From the NCBI GenBank assembly GCA_019685575.1, contig JABFQO010000007.1:25671-89670 (forward strand): a stretch of DNA of 64,000 bases. The letters are read 5' to 3'. The position numbers and the translations under genes are program-made. Below, in pieces: positions 52,365-61,805 of the stretch. The stretch comes from Candidatus Bathyarchaeota archaeon A05DMB-4. Its GTDB lineage: Archaea; Thermoproteota; Bathyarchaeia; Bathyarchaeales; SOJC01. Every line of letters starts with the position of its first letter. The first letter of the stretch is position 1. A model generated the notes under the pieces. That model worked only from the letters and a program-made list of their open reading frames with translations. It searched no databases and had not been told where the DNA came from.

Positions 52365-53636
52365 ATGCAAAATATTAGTGTGCTTGATGAAGTGTTTGAA
52401 CGTGCCGTAAACGGTGCTCGAATATTTGCAAACCGGAATGTACTCCGCCATGACTATATTCCGGAAAAACTTCCTCATCGAGAGGAGCAGATTCGTTATT
52501 TTGGCGAGATAGTAGCGCCTGTCTTGAAAGCAAACCGTTGTTCAAACATTTTTGTTTATGGAAAGACGGGTACAGGAAAAACCGCCGTCATAAAATATGT
52601 GCTAAACAAACTTTTGAGTAAAGCGCAAACAATAGATATACCCCTAAAGGTTTGTTACGTTAACTGCAGACTTGCGGGTACGGAATACCGCGTGTTTGCA
52701 AGCTTGTGCAGTTCAATAAACGTTAAGGTTCCGTTTACAGGTCTTGCGGTGGGAGAATTGTTTGATCGTTTTAGGCTGGGTTTGGACTCGACATCTTTCT
52801 TGCTTATCGTGGTGTTGGATGAGATAGATGAGTTAGTCAAGACTCGTGGTGACGCTTTGCTTTACGAACTGACCCGTATAAACGAATCGCTAACAAAAAG
52901 TAAAGTTTCGCTCGTGGGCATTTCTAATGATTTGCGGTTTAAAGAGTTGTTAGACCCGCGGGTTCTTAGTTCGTTGAGCGAAGAAGAAATAGTTTTTAGA
53001 CCATATAACGCTACTGAACTAAGCGACATTCTTCTTGAACGTTGCAAACTGGCGCTTTGTGATAACGCTCTTTCTGAAGGAGCGATCAGTTTGTGCGCGG
53101 CTTTGGCGGCAGCAGAGCATGGAGATGCAAGGCGTGCATTAGATCTTCTTCGTGTAGCCGGAGAACTGGCAGAAAGGGAAGGAGCGGCCAAGATTACGGA
53201 AGAACATGTGAGGGATGCTGAAAAAAGAATTGAGCACGATCGCATTATTGACGCTTTGAGAAATCTTACTCCGCATTCTAAGCTGGTTTTGGCTAGTGTT
53301 TACCTGTTGAATAAGGCGAATATGGCGAGCGTGATTACTGGGGACATTTATGAGATATATTGTGAACTGTGTGAATTGACGCGTTATGCTGCGCTTACGC
53401 AAAGAAGGGTGAGTGGGTTGATTAATGAGCTTGATATTATCGGATTGTTAAACTCGAGCGTTGTGAACATGGGGCGTTATGGTCGTACGAAAAGAATTAG
53501 GTTGGGTATTGCGCGGGGGCTTGTTAAAGAGGTGTTTGGCAAAGATGAAAGGTTTGCGTGTTTAATGGAGTATTCGCCGAAATGTTTGGCGGAGGTTTCA
53601 AATAAACGCCGTAAGATTTCAGCTAACGTTTGCTAA
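52365..53636 (+). CDS. orc1/cdc6: Orc1/Cdc6 replication initiator
   Basis: 423 residues from ATG 52365, with GGGAGA just upstream; a TTG frame start at 52317 is rejected. It is an AAA+ ATPase that binds the origin boxes and loads MCM. It has IFVYGKTGTGKTAVIK (Walker A), LLIVVLDEIDEL (Walker B), sensor 1 SLVGISNDLRFKELLDPRV, sensor 2 GDARRALDLLRVAGEL and a C-terminal winged helix (about 330-410). It ends in a 4-base overlap with the convergent PolD small-subunit gene. Confidence 0.96.
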   Translation: MQNISVLDEVFERAVNGARIFANRNVLRHDYIPEKLPHREEQIRYFGEIVAPVLKANRCSNIFVYGKTGTGKTAVIKYVLNKLLSKAQTIDIPLKVCYVNCRLAGTEYRVFASLCSSINVKVPFTGLAVGELFDRFRLGLDSTSFLLIVVLDEIDELVKTRGDALLYELTRINESLTKSKVSLVGISNDLRFKELLDPRVLSSLSEEEIVFRPYNATELSDILLERCKLALCDNALSEGAISLCAALAAAEHGDARRALDLLRVAGELAEREGAAKITEEHVRDAEKRIEHDRIIDALRNLTPHSKLVLASVYLLNKANMASVITGDIYEIYCELCELTRYAALTQRRVSGLINELDIIGLLNSSVVNMGRYGRTKRIRLGIARGLVKEVFGKDERFACLMEYSPKCLAEVSNKRRKISANVC

Positions 53637-55174
53637 ACGAAGCTTATGGGCGTTACTTGAAGGTTTTGTAAGTTTACGATTGGGGCTATCCCAGGTATTG
53701 GCGTAAGGCCTAATTTTTGCATGAATTCCGTTTGTGTTTGCCAGGCGCCGGAATTTACTAAAAGTGTGCCCTTGTAATAGTCGTGTTTGATTACGTGAAC
53801 GTGCCCTGCGTGAAAGATTGTGGGTGGGTTTTCTATAACCAGAAAGTCTTGTTGTTCGGGCGCGATGGGAGTTTTTCCTCCGTAAATAGGTGCCAAGTGT
53901 CTGCATTGTAAGAAGAGTTTCATGGCTTTGTCGGGAAGATCGTAGGTGATGCTTGGAACTAAACCAACGACATCATCGAGGCTGCGGCCGTGGTAGAGTA
54001 AAATTTCTACGTTGTGGAGGCTTATGCGGCTTGGGTTTCCTAGTGACCATATTTTTCTTGTTTCATATAATGCTTCGGCGTATTCTTTAGGGATGGCTGG
54101 TTGTGGGTGGGCTTTTCTTGTTGCGTCGTGGTTTCCGGGGATGATTATTACTTCGATGTATTCTGGGATTTGTTCGATGTATCTTGCGGCTGCTTCGTAT
54201 TGTTTTGTGATGTCTTTTATTTCTAGTTCGTTTAATTGTTTTGGGTAAATTCCGATTCCGTCAACTATGTCGCCTGCGATTACTACGTATTTTACATGGC
54301 TGGCAAGTTCGCGTAGTTGTTCGTTGCCGTATTTTCCGTTTAGCCATTGTATGAATCGGCTGAATGCTTCGCGCATGAACAGTTTGCTGCCTATGTGTAA
54401 ATCTGATATTAGTGCTGCGGATACGTGGGATGTGGCTTTTTGTGGGGTTTTTTGGGGTATGTCGGGCCAGATGAAATCTTCTGCGATGAGTAGGTTGTTT
54501 TTCCCTTTGATGCAGCATATACAGATTACTTGATCCAACAGCAGGAGGTGGGCTTTTTCTTGGAGTTCTGGCGGAGCGTTTTTGGGTACTAGCACGGTGG
54601 CGCTTGTTTCCGGGTCTTCGATGCGGAGTATTATTTTGTTGTTGATTTCGCGTTTTTCGCTGATCATTCCGATGGTTTTTAGTTTTGAGTTTGGGGGTGC
54701 TTTGTATGTTGCTTTGATGGTGACGGCGTCGCGTGTGTCCATTCTCTGTTTTAGGAGTTTTTGGAGTTTTTCGAAGCGGTTGCGGAAGTATTGGGTGTAT
54801 TCTTCGATGGCTCCGGTGGTGCAGATTTTTGTGGTTGGGTCCTCTATTATTTTGAGTTCTGGTTCTACGTCTTTTGCGTAGGGGTGGAACGTTCTTTTTG
54901 ATTCTTGGATTTCTGGTTCTTGTTCTAAAAGAGGCATGATGAACGTGGTTTTTTTGGATAATTCTTTTGCAGCGTCTTCAAGGTGGCTTTTCCCAATAAA
55001 GAGGGGTTTTTCCGGAAGGCTTTCGAGTTTTTTTATTGCGCTTTCTATTATTGTCAATGGGTCTTCTGTTTGTGCAAGGTCGTTTAGGAATTGGAATGCT
55101 TCTTTATCCAGTTGGTAACCTGCTGATAGCGTGATGGAAATGGCTTTCTGGAGTTTTTCTTCGGCGACGTTCAT
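53633..55174 (-). CDS. polB: DNA polymerase D small subunit DP1 (3'-5' exonuclease)
   Basis: 513 residues from the ATG at 55174. It has an OB-fold middle (TIGMISEKREINNKIILRIE) and a C-terminal Mre11-like phosphodiesterase domain: ALISDLHIGSK, YVVIAGDIVDG, VIIIPGNHDATR and FHAGHVHVIKHD carry the metal ligands. A longer frame to 55300 exists only because the dispersed repeat happens to be open in that frame, so I exclude it. The large subunit is at 39.1-42.5 kb. Confidence 0.95.
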   Translation of the reverse strand: MNVAEEKLQKAISITLSAGYQLDKEAFQFLNDLAQTEDPLTIIESAIKKLESLPEKPLFIGKSHLEDAAKELSKKTTFIMPLLEQEPEIQESKRTFHPYAKDVEPELKIIEDPTTKICTTGAIEEYTQYFRNRFEKLQKLLKQRMDTRDAVTIKATYKAPPNSKLKTIGMISEKREINNKIILRIEDPETSATVLVPKNAPPELQEKAHLLLLDQVICICCIKGKNNLLIAEDFIWPDIPQKTPQKATSHVSAALISDLHIGSKLFMREAFSRFIQWLNGKYGNEQLRELASHVKYVVIAGDIVDGIGIYPKQLNELEIKDITKQYEAAARYIEQIPEYIEVIIIPGNHDATRKAHPQPAIPKEYAEALYETRKIWSLGNPSRISLHNVEILLYHGRSLDDVVGLVPSITYDLPDKAMKLFLQCRHLAPIYGGKTPIAPEQQDFLVIENPPTIFHAGHVHVIKHDYYKGTLLVNSGAWQTQTEFMQKLGLTPIPGIAPIVNLQNLQVTPISFV

Positions 55175-55240
55175 GTGTGAGTGTTTTCTCCGGCGTATTC
55201 TATTATTGTGCGAAACTAATATGTAATCTTCTCTTTCTGT

Positions 55241-55307
55241 GCACCGCGTTTCTAGGCCCTCTTCCATATATGATCCTATTAGGCTCCAAATATACTGCAA
55301 ATATGCT
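55241..55307 (-). repeat. Dispersed intergenic element, copy 4
   Basis: On the - strand it has CATATTTGCAGTATATTT, the invariant core, and CCTAGAAACGCGGTGCAC. Its upstream flank TTCACTCA is shared with copy 2. It ends 66 bases before the PolD small-subunit ATG and points at it. Confidence 0.93.
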
Positions 55308-55399
55308 GAGTGAACTTTTGGTTGCCTCGGCAGAGATGGAAACGATGTTGGTTTTTTGCCGCAAAAGTAAAAAGGCGTCTGGTATACACTGAAGTTTAG

Positions 55400-56008
55400 G
55401 TGTTGGTTACGAGTTTAAAATCGTTTAATAAGATGGCTGGAGTTTTTGGCGTGCTAAGCCCTGTTTTGGCGTTTGTTTTGATTGGTTTGGCTATTTCTGG
55501 TGCGTCTTGGTTCTCTTGGTCAGAAAACGCTCTTAGCGACTTGGGAGTCCACGACGAATCGGCGTTGCTGTTTAACAGTGGTTTGATTCTAAGCGGCATA
55601 TTAACCGTCATTTTCGCTTTTGGAGTGATACGATTTTATGGGGCCAAAACAGTGGGCAGAAGTGGCGCCTTTTTCTTGCTCTTGGCTGGCATCTTCTTAG
55701 CAGCCATCGGTGTTTTCCCAGAAACCGCTCCAAACAACATCCACTACATCGTTTCAGTCGCCTTCTTCGCCGCGCTTCCTCTGTCACTGTTCATCCAAAC
55801 CGCGGCCTTAATATCCTCAACCGAAAGCCGAAATTTTGGCGTGTTTACGCTTGTGATGGGAATAATCGCCCTTTCGTCGTGGGCAATCTGGGCTGCTCTC
55901 AAACCGTACCGTGGCGTCGCCATACCTGAACTTGTTTCCGCCATCGCTGCGGCTTTATGGTCCATAAGTATGGGTGTAAAACTAATACACCAAGCAGAAC
56001 CCCGCTAA
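55400..56008 (+). CDS. DUF998 membrane protein
   Basis: 202 residues with six hydrophobic segments. It has the family's extracellular motif SWFSWSENALSDLGVHDESA after the first helix and LLLAGIFLAAIGVFPE in the middle. DUF998 proteins are widespread and of unknown function. It starts with GTG at 55400 (TTG 55403 is equally possible). Confidence 0.85.
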   Translation: MLVTSLKSFNKMAGVFGVLSPVLAFVLIGLAISGASWFSWSENALSDLGVHDESALLFNSGLILSGILTVIFAFGVIRFYGAKTVGRSGAFFLLLAGIFLAAIGVFPETAPNNIHYIVSVAFFAALPLSLFIQTAALISSTESRNFGVFTLVMGIIALSSWAIWAALKPYRGVAIPELVSAIAAALWSISMGVKLIHQAEPR

Positions 56009-56012
56009 CCGC

Positions 56013-56516
56013 TCAAGGCTGCATAAAAACCCGTTGCATTTCCAGAATTTCGGTGCTGTTTTTAGCCGTCGCGTAGGTTTTAAGCCTTTCAAGGTTTAGT
56101 CGAATAAACTCTGGTCCCCATTTAAAAATGCCAAGCAATTTTTCCGCGTCTTCTTTGAAACCGACGATAAACAACGCCGCTGCTAAGGCTTCAACCGTGC
56201 TCAACTTCGTGGGTACCCCAAAATTCACCGGGTTCGCCGCTATCAAGAACGGCAGACAGCGAGAATTTGTTTGTGAAACGTGGAGCCTCAATCCTTGCTC
56301 CCAGCTGTAATCTAACGCAACTAACCCGTGTCGTTCCATCTGCTCTCGGTCAGCGGGTGAAAAGGCTTTTTCAGTCAAAGCGTCGAGCACTATGGCGCCT
56401 TTGGGCATGAACCGCGTCCTGAAGACTACTTCGACTAGGCCGAAACGTTTCAACTTCAACGTCGAGCATTTTTTCGGGTCGCATTGGCGTGCATGGTAAA
56501 CGACGATTCTAACCAC
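56013..56516 (-). CDS. tsr3: rRNA aminocarboxypropyltransferase Tsr3
   Basis: 167 residues from GTG 56516, which overlaps the stop of the upstream gene by 8 bases. It transfers the aminocarboxypropyl group of SAM to a hypermodified small-subunit rRNA pseudouridine. It has VVYHARQCDPKKCSTLKLKR, ALDYSWEQ and the FLIAANPVNFGVPTKLSTVE block with the SAM site. Confidence 0.9.
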   Translation of the reverse strand: MVRIVVYHARQCDPKKCSTLKLKRFGLVEVVFRTRFMPKGAIVLDALTEKAFSPADREQMERHGLVALDYSWEQGLRLHVSQTNSRCLPFLIAANPVNFGVPTKLSTVEALAAALFIVGFKEDAEKLLGIFKWGPEFIRLNLERLKTYATAKNSTEILEMQRVFMQP

Positions 56517-58047
56517 GATGTTTTCGCACCCGAACGTGAGACATGGGATCATCCAAAACCCGCGGAATCCAACCAATCAAATCTGAAGCCGTTAAGTGAA
56601 AACCCTTCTCATTCTGCGTAAAGTCTCCACAAGCACCATTCACAAACGCACCCGCGACCGCTGCTTCAAATGCGTCCGTGCCTTGCGCCAAAAAAGCCGC
56701 TACAATGCCGGATAAAACGTCGCCTGTTCCGCCCACAGTCATGCCGGGGTTGCCGGTGAAGTTGAATTTGACGCGTCGCCCGTCAGAAACCACGTCCACG
56801 TTACCCTTCAACAAAACCACCCCACCCAGCATGGCGGCGTTCTTCTGCACGTCTTCAGCCTTTTCATCCATATCAACAAGCGGCAAATGCCCAGTTAAAG
56901 CCTGATATTCGCCCGCGTGAGGCGTAAAAACCACTGGAGCATCCAGTTTATGCTTGAACTCGCCAAAGATTTTTAACCCGTCTGCGTCTAGTAGCAAAGG
57001 CTTTTTCGCTGCGTTAACGGCTTCGACAAGTTCCTTTACAGCCTCTTTTGTCTCCACGTGCAAACCCAAGCCTGGGCCAACTGCAACGGCGTTTACCATG
57101 CTGATGTAGCGTTTTATTGTCGAAACATTCGCTGGGTTTAGGTGTGTGCCGTCCAACTTTACCGTAATCAAGTCGGGCGAATAAGCAGAAACGGCGTGAG
57201 CAGTTTTCTCGGGTGCGGCTACGTAAACAATGTCCACGCCTGTTCTAAGCGCCGCTAAAGCCACAAACGCGGGTGCACCTGAATAAACTTCGCTTCCGCC
57301 GACTACCAAGAGACGTCCAAAGTCACCCTTATGTGCGTCTGAGACGCGAGGTTTAACCACAAGTCCAACATCGCCGGGGCCTGCGAACCTCTCATACTGC
57401 TTGGGCAACCCGATGTCTGCAACGGATAATTCTCCGACGAACTCTTTTGCCTTAAGCAATCCTGGTTTGGCTTTGTGGAAAGTAACTGTTAGGCTTGCCC
57501 GTGCTGCTTCGCCGGCCACTTCGCCGGAATCCGAGTTCACGCCCGTCGGCACATCGACAGCCACGCGAAACGCGTTCAACTCGTTAAACTTGCGAACCAA
57601 TTGCGAAACTGGAGGGCGTGGCGCTCCTTTGACGCCTATGCCCAACATAGCGTCCACGGCCACGTCTGCTTTGATGTCTGGGATGAGGGAAGAATCATAA
57701 ACTTCGAGTATGGACAATTCTTTACTCCGCAAAGTGCGCAGTGCGTTCCAGTTTTTCAACGCTGCTTCGTGCGTGATGTCTGAAGGCTTGCCTGCAAGCA
57801 GGACCGTAACCGTGTACCCCGCGGATAAGAGATGCCGTGCAGCGACAAAACCGTCGCCTCCGTTGCCGCCTAAACCGCAGAAAATCGCGATTTTTGTTTG
57901 GGTTGACGGATAGCGCGATTTGACTGTGTCTGCGACGGCTCGGCCCGCGTTTTCCATTAGTTGCAACTGTGAAACTCCAAAGTATTCTGCGTTGATTTCG
58001 AGCGCGCGCATTTCACGGGAAGAGATAACTTCGGGGTCCGCAAGCAT
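56509..58047 (-). CDS. nnr: Bifunctional NAD(P)H-hydrate repair enzyme (epimerase + ADP-dependent dehydratase)
   Basis: 512 residues repairing hydrated NAD(P)H. The epimerase domain (about 1-215) has LMENAGRAVAD, FCGLGGNGGDGFVAARHL and VDAMLGIGVKG. The ribokinase-like dehydratase (about 220-500) has LLVVGGSEVYSGAPAF, LLDADGLKIF, VFTPHAGEYQALTG and the catalytic NPGMTVGGTGDVLSGIVAA. It is the full-length fused form, in a coupled pair with tsr3. Confidence 0.96.
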   Translation of the reverse strand: MLADPEVISSREMRALEINAEYFGVSQLQLMENAGRAVADTVKSRYPSTQTKIAIFCGLGGNGGDGFVAARHLLSAGYTVTVLLAGKPSDITHEAALKNWNALRTLRSKELSILEVYDSSLIPDIKADVAVDAMLGIGVKGAPRPPVSQLVRKFNELNAFRVAVDVPTGVNSDSGEVAGEAARASLTVTFHKAKPGLLKAKEFVGELSVADIGLPKQYERFAGPGDVGLVVKPRVSDAHKGDFGRLLVVGGSEVYSGAPAFVALAALRTGVDIVYVAAPEKTAHAVSAYSPDLITVKLDGTHLNPANVSTIKRYISMVNAVAVGPGLGLHVETKEAVKELVEAVNAAKKPLLLDADGLKIFGEFKHKLDAPVVFTPHAGEYQALTGHLPLVDMDEKAEDVQKNAAMLGGVVLLKGNVDVVSDGRRVKFNFTGNPGMTVGGTGDVLSGIVAAFLAQGTDAFEAAVAGAFVNGACGDFTQNEKGFHLTASDLIGWIPRVLDDPMSHVRVRKHRG

Positions 58048-58211
58048 GCTTTCGTCCCTACTGTTATAGATTGGGGTTCTTAGGCTATAAATGTGGTATG
58101 AATCGAAAATAACGCTTTAGGCTGGAAAAGATATGCAGATTTGTCGATTCTACAGCAAAATATTTTAGGCAACCAGAACAACAATAAGTTCAAAGAGGAG
58201 TGTAAAAGAAT

Positions 58212-58457
58212 ATGCCAATAGCGTTTGTGTTGATAAACACGGAAATCGGCGCGGAAAACGAAGTGATGAAGACCATCAAAAAAGTGCAAGGCGTGGAAGA
58301 AGCCTACGCTGTTTACGGCGTTTATGACGTGGTTGCCAAGATAAAAGCCGACACCATGGATAAACTCAAAGAAATCGTAACGTGGCACGTAAGAAGACTC
58401 GACAAAGTCAGGTCCACACTAACCATGATCGTGGTAGAAGAGCAACAACAAAAATAG
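58212..58457 (+). CDS. Stand-alone Lrp/AsnC ligand-binding (RAM) domain protein
   Basis: 81 residues, only the C-terminal alpha-beta sandwich of Lrp regulators (AFVLINTEIGAENEVMKTIK, VYGVYDVVAKIKADTMDKL). There is no DNA-binding helix-turn-helix. Such proteins can join full-length Lrp regulators or bind amino acids on their own. AAAGAGGAG lies upstream of the ATG. Confidence 0.88.
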   Translation: MPIAFVLINTEIGAENEVMKTIKKVQGVEEAYAVYGVYDVVAKIKADTMDKLKEIVTWHVRRLDKVRSTLTMIVVEEQQQK

Positions 58458-58550
58458 CGCTCTTCACCTTCCCCTTTTTTAACAGCGCTTACCTAACTAG
58501 CACAGAAACTTCTTATCCGTAACAACCACCAATGGCTATGTTGAACAGTG

Positions 58551-59888
58551 ATGGTATACCTACACATCGGAATCGATGACACGGACTCGCCGAGGAAAGG
58601 CTGCACCACTTACGTAGCAGCGTTGTTAGTGGAAAAGTTGGAAAGACTGAACGCCAAGTTTTTTGATTATCCAAACTTGGTGCGATTAAACCCTAACGTG
58701 CCGTGGAAAACGCGCGGCAACGGCGCGCTTTGCTTGAGAATCGAGTGTGAGAAGGGGCTGGTTGGGCAGATTAAAGAAACCGTGATAGCGACCGTGGAGG
58801 AAAATTCAGACTTTGAATACGGGGGCACCGACCCCGGCGTCGTTTTCCTCGAGAGAAAGACGGTTCCGAAAGAAATCAAAACATTCGCAAAAAACACGAT
58901 ACAAGGCATTGTGAAACTGAGTGATGCCTTGGGTTTGATAAAGAAATTCGGCGCCGAGGCAGTAGGCTACAAAACTGGACGTGGTGTTGTTGGCGCGTTG
59001 GCGGCGATAGGTGAAACGCTTCAGAGAGACCATACTTACGAACTCATAGCCTACAGACGCCCCGAGAACCTTGGGACTTTAAGGCTGGTAAACGCCGATT
59101 CCGTGAAGAGAATGAACACGAAGACCGTGCCATTAACCTTCAACAACGTCGACCCGGAAACCGGCAGAATCCTCATCACGCCGAGAGGACCAGACCCGAT
59201 TTTGTTTGGCATCCGAGGCGAAACCCCAGAAGCCGTGAAGCAAGCGTTCAAGATAGTGAAAGTAGATGAGCCTATGGAGAGATGGGTGGTTTTCCGCACC
59301 AACCACGGAACGGACGCACATTTGCGGAAGATTAGAAGCCTTGGCGACGTACAACCTTACCGTCCCATCGTGGCCAAGGGCACGGTGGCGGACGCGCCGA
59401 TGATTGTTCCCCGTAGGCACGTGATTTTTTCTATACAAGACCACACTGCAAAAGTCGATTGCGCCGCTTACGAGCCCACGGGCAATCTCAGGAAAACCGC
59501 GGCGCAACTGATTCCCGGCGACGTCATTGAGGTTTACGGCGGAGTACGCCCCTCGTCTGGAACCCGTCCAGCCACGATAAACTTGGAAAAATTTCGCGTT
59601 ATTAGATTGGCGCCAAAAATAGTTCTGCATAACCCTAAATGCCCAAAATGCGGCAAAACGTTGTCTTCGATGGGGAAAGCTCAGGGATACCGATGCGGAA
59701 GATGCGGCTATAAATCAAAACGACTAACAAAAACACAAACCAGAGAAAAAAGAACCCTGCAAAAAGGGCTTTACATCACGTCGCCCCATTCCCAGCGGCA
59801 CCTTACAAAACCATTCAGCCGGTACGGACAAGAAAAAACACTCGACCCTTCGAAGTTCAAAATAATCAAAAAATGGCATTCACCATAA
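58551..59888 (+). CDS. tiaS: tRNA(Ile2) 2-agmatinylcytidine synthetase TiaS
   Basis: 445 residues. It modifies C34 of tRNA-Ile(CAU) with agmatine so that it reads AUA codons. It has the ATP/kinase-like HIGIDDTDSPRKGCTTYVA, YPNLVRLNPNVPWKTRGNGA, an OB-fold region (PYRPIVAKGTVADAPMIVPR) and a C-terminal zinc ribbon (CPKCGKTLSSMGKAQGYRC). The start is ATG at 58551, with a GTG one codon before. Confidence 0.95.
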   Translation: MVYLHIGIDDTDSPRKGCTTYVAALLVEKLERLNAKFFDYPNLVRLNPNVPWKTRGNGALCLRIECEKGLVGQIKETVIATVEENSDFEYGGTDPGVVFLERKTVPKEIKTFAKNTIQGIVKLSDALGLIKKFGAEAVGYKTGRGVVGALAAIGETLQRDHTYELIAYRRPENLGTLRLVNADSVKRMNTKTVPLTFNNVDPETGRILITPRGPDPILFGIRGETPEAVKQAFKIVKVDEPMERWVVFRTNHGTDAHLRKIRSLGDVQPYRPIVAKGTVADAPMIVPRRHVIFSIQDHTAKVDCAAYEPTGNLRKTAAQLIPGDVIEVYGGVRPSSGTRPATINLEKFRVIRLAPKIVLHNPKCPKCGKTLSSMGKAQGYRCGRCGYKSKRLTKTQTREKRTLQKGLYITSPHSQRHLTKPFSRYGQEKTLDPSKFKIIKKWHSP

Positions 59889-59973
59889 AACGAACCCTCA
59901 TGCGCCAGTAGTGTTTGGTGCTATGCAGAAACGATACTAGACTAGGGAGACATGTGTGTTCTCGGAGAATCCG

Positions 59974-60017
59974 CCTATTTGTAGCCTAATAGAAAGTCTA
60001 GAAACTACGCCGAGGCA
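59974..60017 (+). repeat. Degenerate dispersed element with an internal deletion
   Basis: CTATTTGTAGCCTAATAG matches the left half of the element, and AGTCTAGAAACTACGCCGAG with GGCAC matches its right half. The central ATCATATATGGAAGAGG part is missing. It lies just beyond the 3' end of rnpB and is in + orientation. The next + strand gene is 440 bases on, so here the element has lost the close link to a start seen in the other copies. Confidence 0.65.
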
Positions 60018-60033
60018 CCTACTTCAGAAAAGC

Positions 60034-60360
60034 GGGCTGGTGTGCTGGTCGTAACCCGTCTTCTGTTCAACGGCGGCATTCAGCTAAACGGGCTACCCGC
60101 GTCTAACGCAAGAACTTCATCGACGCCAATTTGCCCTTTCACCCTGCAGGACAGTCGTTTCACCGTAACCATTCAGCCTTCTCAACAGCCCGAACCGCAT
60201 CATTGTCACACGCTGAATGGACGTCACGTTTCTGTTCTGTTGCCAGCGCTCTCGCGCTACGCCCTTAACGAGCGTTGCAGGTCTGCACTGTGGACGGAGT
60301 TTCCTCAAACACTCAGCCCTAAGCCGAGCGTTCGAAAGCCGCCCGCCAGCTCACCAACCC
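60034..60360 (-). ncRNA. rnpB: RNase P RNA
   Basis: On the - strand: helix P1 GGGTTGGTG (60352-60360) pairs with CACCAGCCC (60034-60042). The universally conserved GAGGAAACTCCGTCCAC follows at the 5' side, and ACAGAA with GGGTTACGACC closes near the 3' end (CR-I and CR-V). Length is 327 nt. It cleaves 5' leaders from pre-tRNA. A + strand open frame over it is only a shadow. Confidence 0.93.
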
Positions 60361-60452
60361 AAATAAAGACAGATACGCATCGAGGGGAATAAGAATTTTG
60401 GATTTAGAAACGTTTACAAGAACAATGCTGCATCTATAAACATTGAGGACCC

Positions 60453-61577
60453 TTGTCCATTAGGGCAGTTGCGCTAGTTTACTTGCTCCTCTTTTTGTTT
60501 AATGTGCCCAATCTTATCGTTTCTGCCCAATCCAGAACGGCCACGAGTCAATTAAACACGATTAAAGTGCCCCAAGACTATCCAACCATTCAATCAGCTA
60601 TAAACAACGCGTCCCAAGGAGACACGATTCTTGTGGCCAACGGAATCTACAACGAACAACTACTCATAAACAAAACAATCATGCTACTCGGCGCAGGCGC
60701 AGACACAACAATCCTAAACGGCGCGTGGACACAAACAGCAGCCCAAATAACCGCGCCCAACGTCACTATCAAAGGCTTCACGATACAAGGCTTCAAAACA
60801 GGAATAATCATAAACCAAACACAAAACATCCACATCCAAGAAAACAAAATCACCCAAACACTAACAAAAGGAGCGATGTACATAATCAACTCCCAAAACA
60901 TCACCATCGCTAACAACACCTTAACAAACAACTACTGCGCTGGGGTTTCGATGTTCAAAACCAACCAAACCCTATTCCTCCAAAACACGGTCTTCCGCAA
61001 CGGCGGCGTGGGCGTCTACTTCGAAAACTGTACAGACTTCGTCGCAAAAGACAACTACATCGAATCAAACGAAGGCGACGCAATCGCTTGCGCCTACGGT
61101 TACAACTTGCTTATAACAGGGAACACGTTCGCCTTCAACGGCTACCGTGGCATCTGGGCAACAAACTCCAACGGCACAGCCTACCACAACAACTTCATAC
61201 AAAACTTCGAAAACGCCCGCGCCATTAAATCAAGCTTCACTTGGGACAATGGCTATCCGTCAGGCGGAAACTACTGGAGCAACTACACTGGAATAGACGA
61301 AAACAACGACGGAATAAGCGACGTACCCCTTGTCATTAACGAAAACAACGTAGACCACTTCCCACTAATGAAACCTTACATCGCAGGCGATGTAAACCAC
61401 GACGGCATCGTCAACATAAAAGACGCTACGCTAGTATGCTTTTACTGGCTACAAACAGTCCCACCAGCACCCTCAAACGTGGACATAAACGATGACGGCG
61501 TCATCAACATAAACGACGCATCAGTAATCTGCGTTAACTGGCAAAAAACCCAACCCCCCACATACACCACCCTATAA
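60453..61577 (+). CDS. Secreted parallel beta-helix protein with dockerin-like C-terminus
   Basis: 374 residues. It has a signal peptide (VALVYLLLFLFNVPNLIVS), then a right-handed parallel beta-helix of NosD/PbH1 type (VPQDYPTIQSAINNASQGDT and repeated N-x-I/F turns with INNTL, GNTF, IEENKI-like steps). It ends in a dockerin-like calcium pair, GDVNHDGIVNIKDATLVC and VDINDDGVININDASVIC. It is likely extracellular; beta-helices of this type often act on polysaccharide. The start is TTG at 60453 with GAGG upstream. Codon choice is A-rich. Confidence 0.88.
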   Translation: MSIRAVALVYLLLFLFNVPNLIVSAQSRTATSQLNTIKVPQDYPTIQSAINNASQGDTILVANGIYNEQLLINKTIMLLGAGADTTILNGAWTQTAAQITAPNVTIKGFTIQGFKTGIIINQTQNIHIQENKITQTLTKGAMYIINSQNITIANNTLTNNYCAGVSMFKTNQTLFLQNTVFRNGGVGVYFENCTDFVAKDNYIESNEGDAIACAYGYNLLITGNTFAFNGYRGIWATNSNGTAYHNNFIQNFENARAIKSSFTWDNGYPSGGNYWSNYTGIDENNDGISDVPLVINENNVDHFPLMKPYIAGDVNHDGIVNIKDATLVCFYWLQTVPPAPSNVDINDDGVININDASVICVNWQKTQPPTYTTL

Positions 61578-61736
61578 CCTCAAACAAACGAAACAACAAC
61601 ACTCCATAAAAATTTGCATCCACACATCAAAAATCAAAACCAGAAACCGACAAAATTAATGATAGAACAATCAACACCGCCGCCCTCCACCACATGAAAC
61701 ACCACACCAGCACATCATAATTCTCACACAGCAATG

Positions 61737-61743
61737 TTTATAT
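61737..61743 (+). promoter_or_regulatory. TATA box of the 23S rRNA transcript
   Basis: GTTTATATCC fits archaeal box A. It is followed by a GC-mixed leader and lies about 190 bases before the mature 23S. No other rRNA gene precedes it, so it is the best candidate for an independent 23S promoter. Confidence 0.6.
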
Positions 61744-61805
61744 CCAGAAAAGGTGCCTCTGTTATTTTTTGGCAACCATTGTTCATAGCCAAAAAGTAGA
61801 TGCAA

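Noticed and set aside
60042..60392. A 116-codon + strand open frame
   Set aside because: It lies on the opposite strand of RNase P RNA, whose conserved elements explain the sequence; its codon use and composition are not protein-like.
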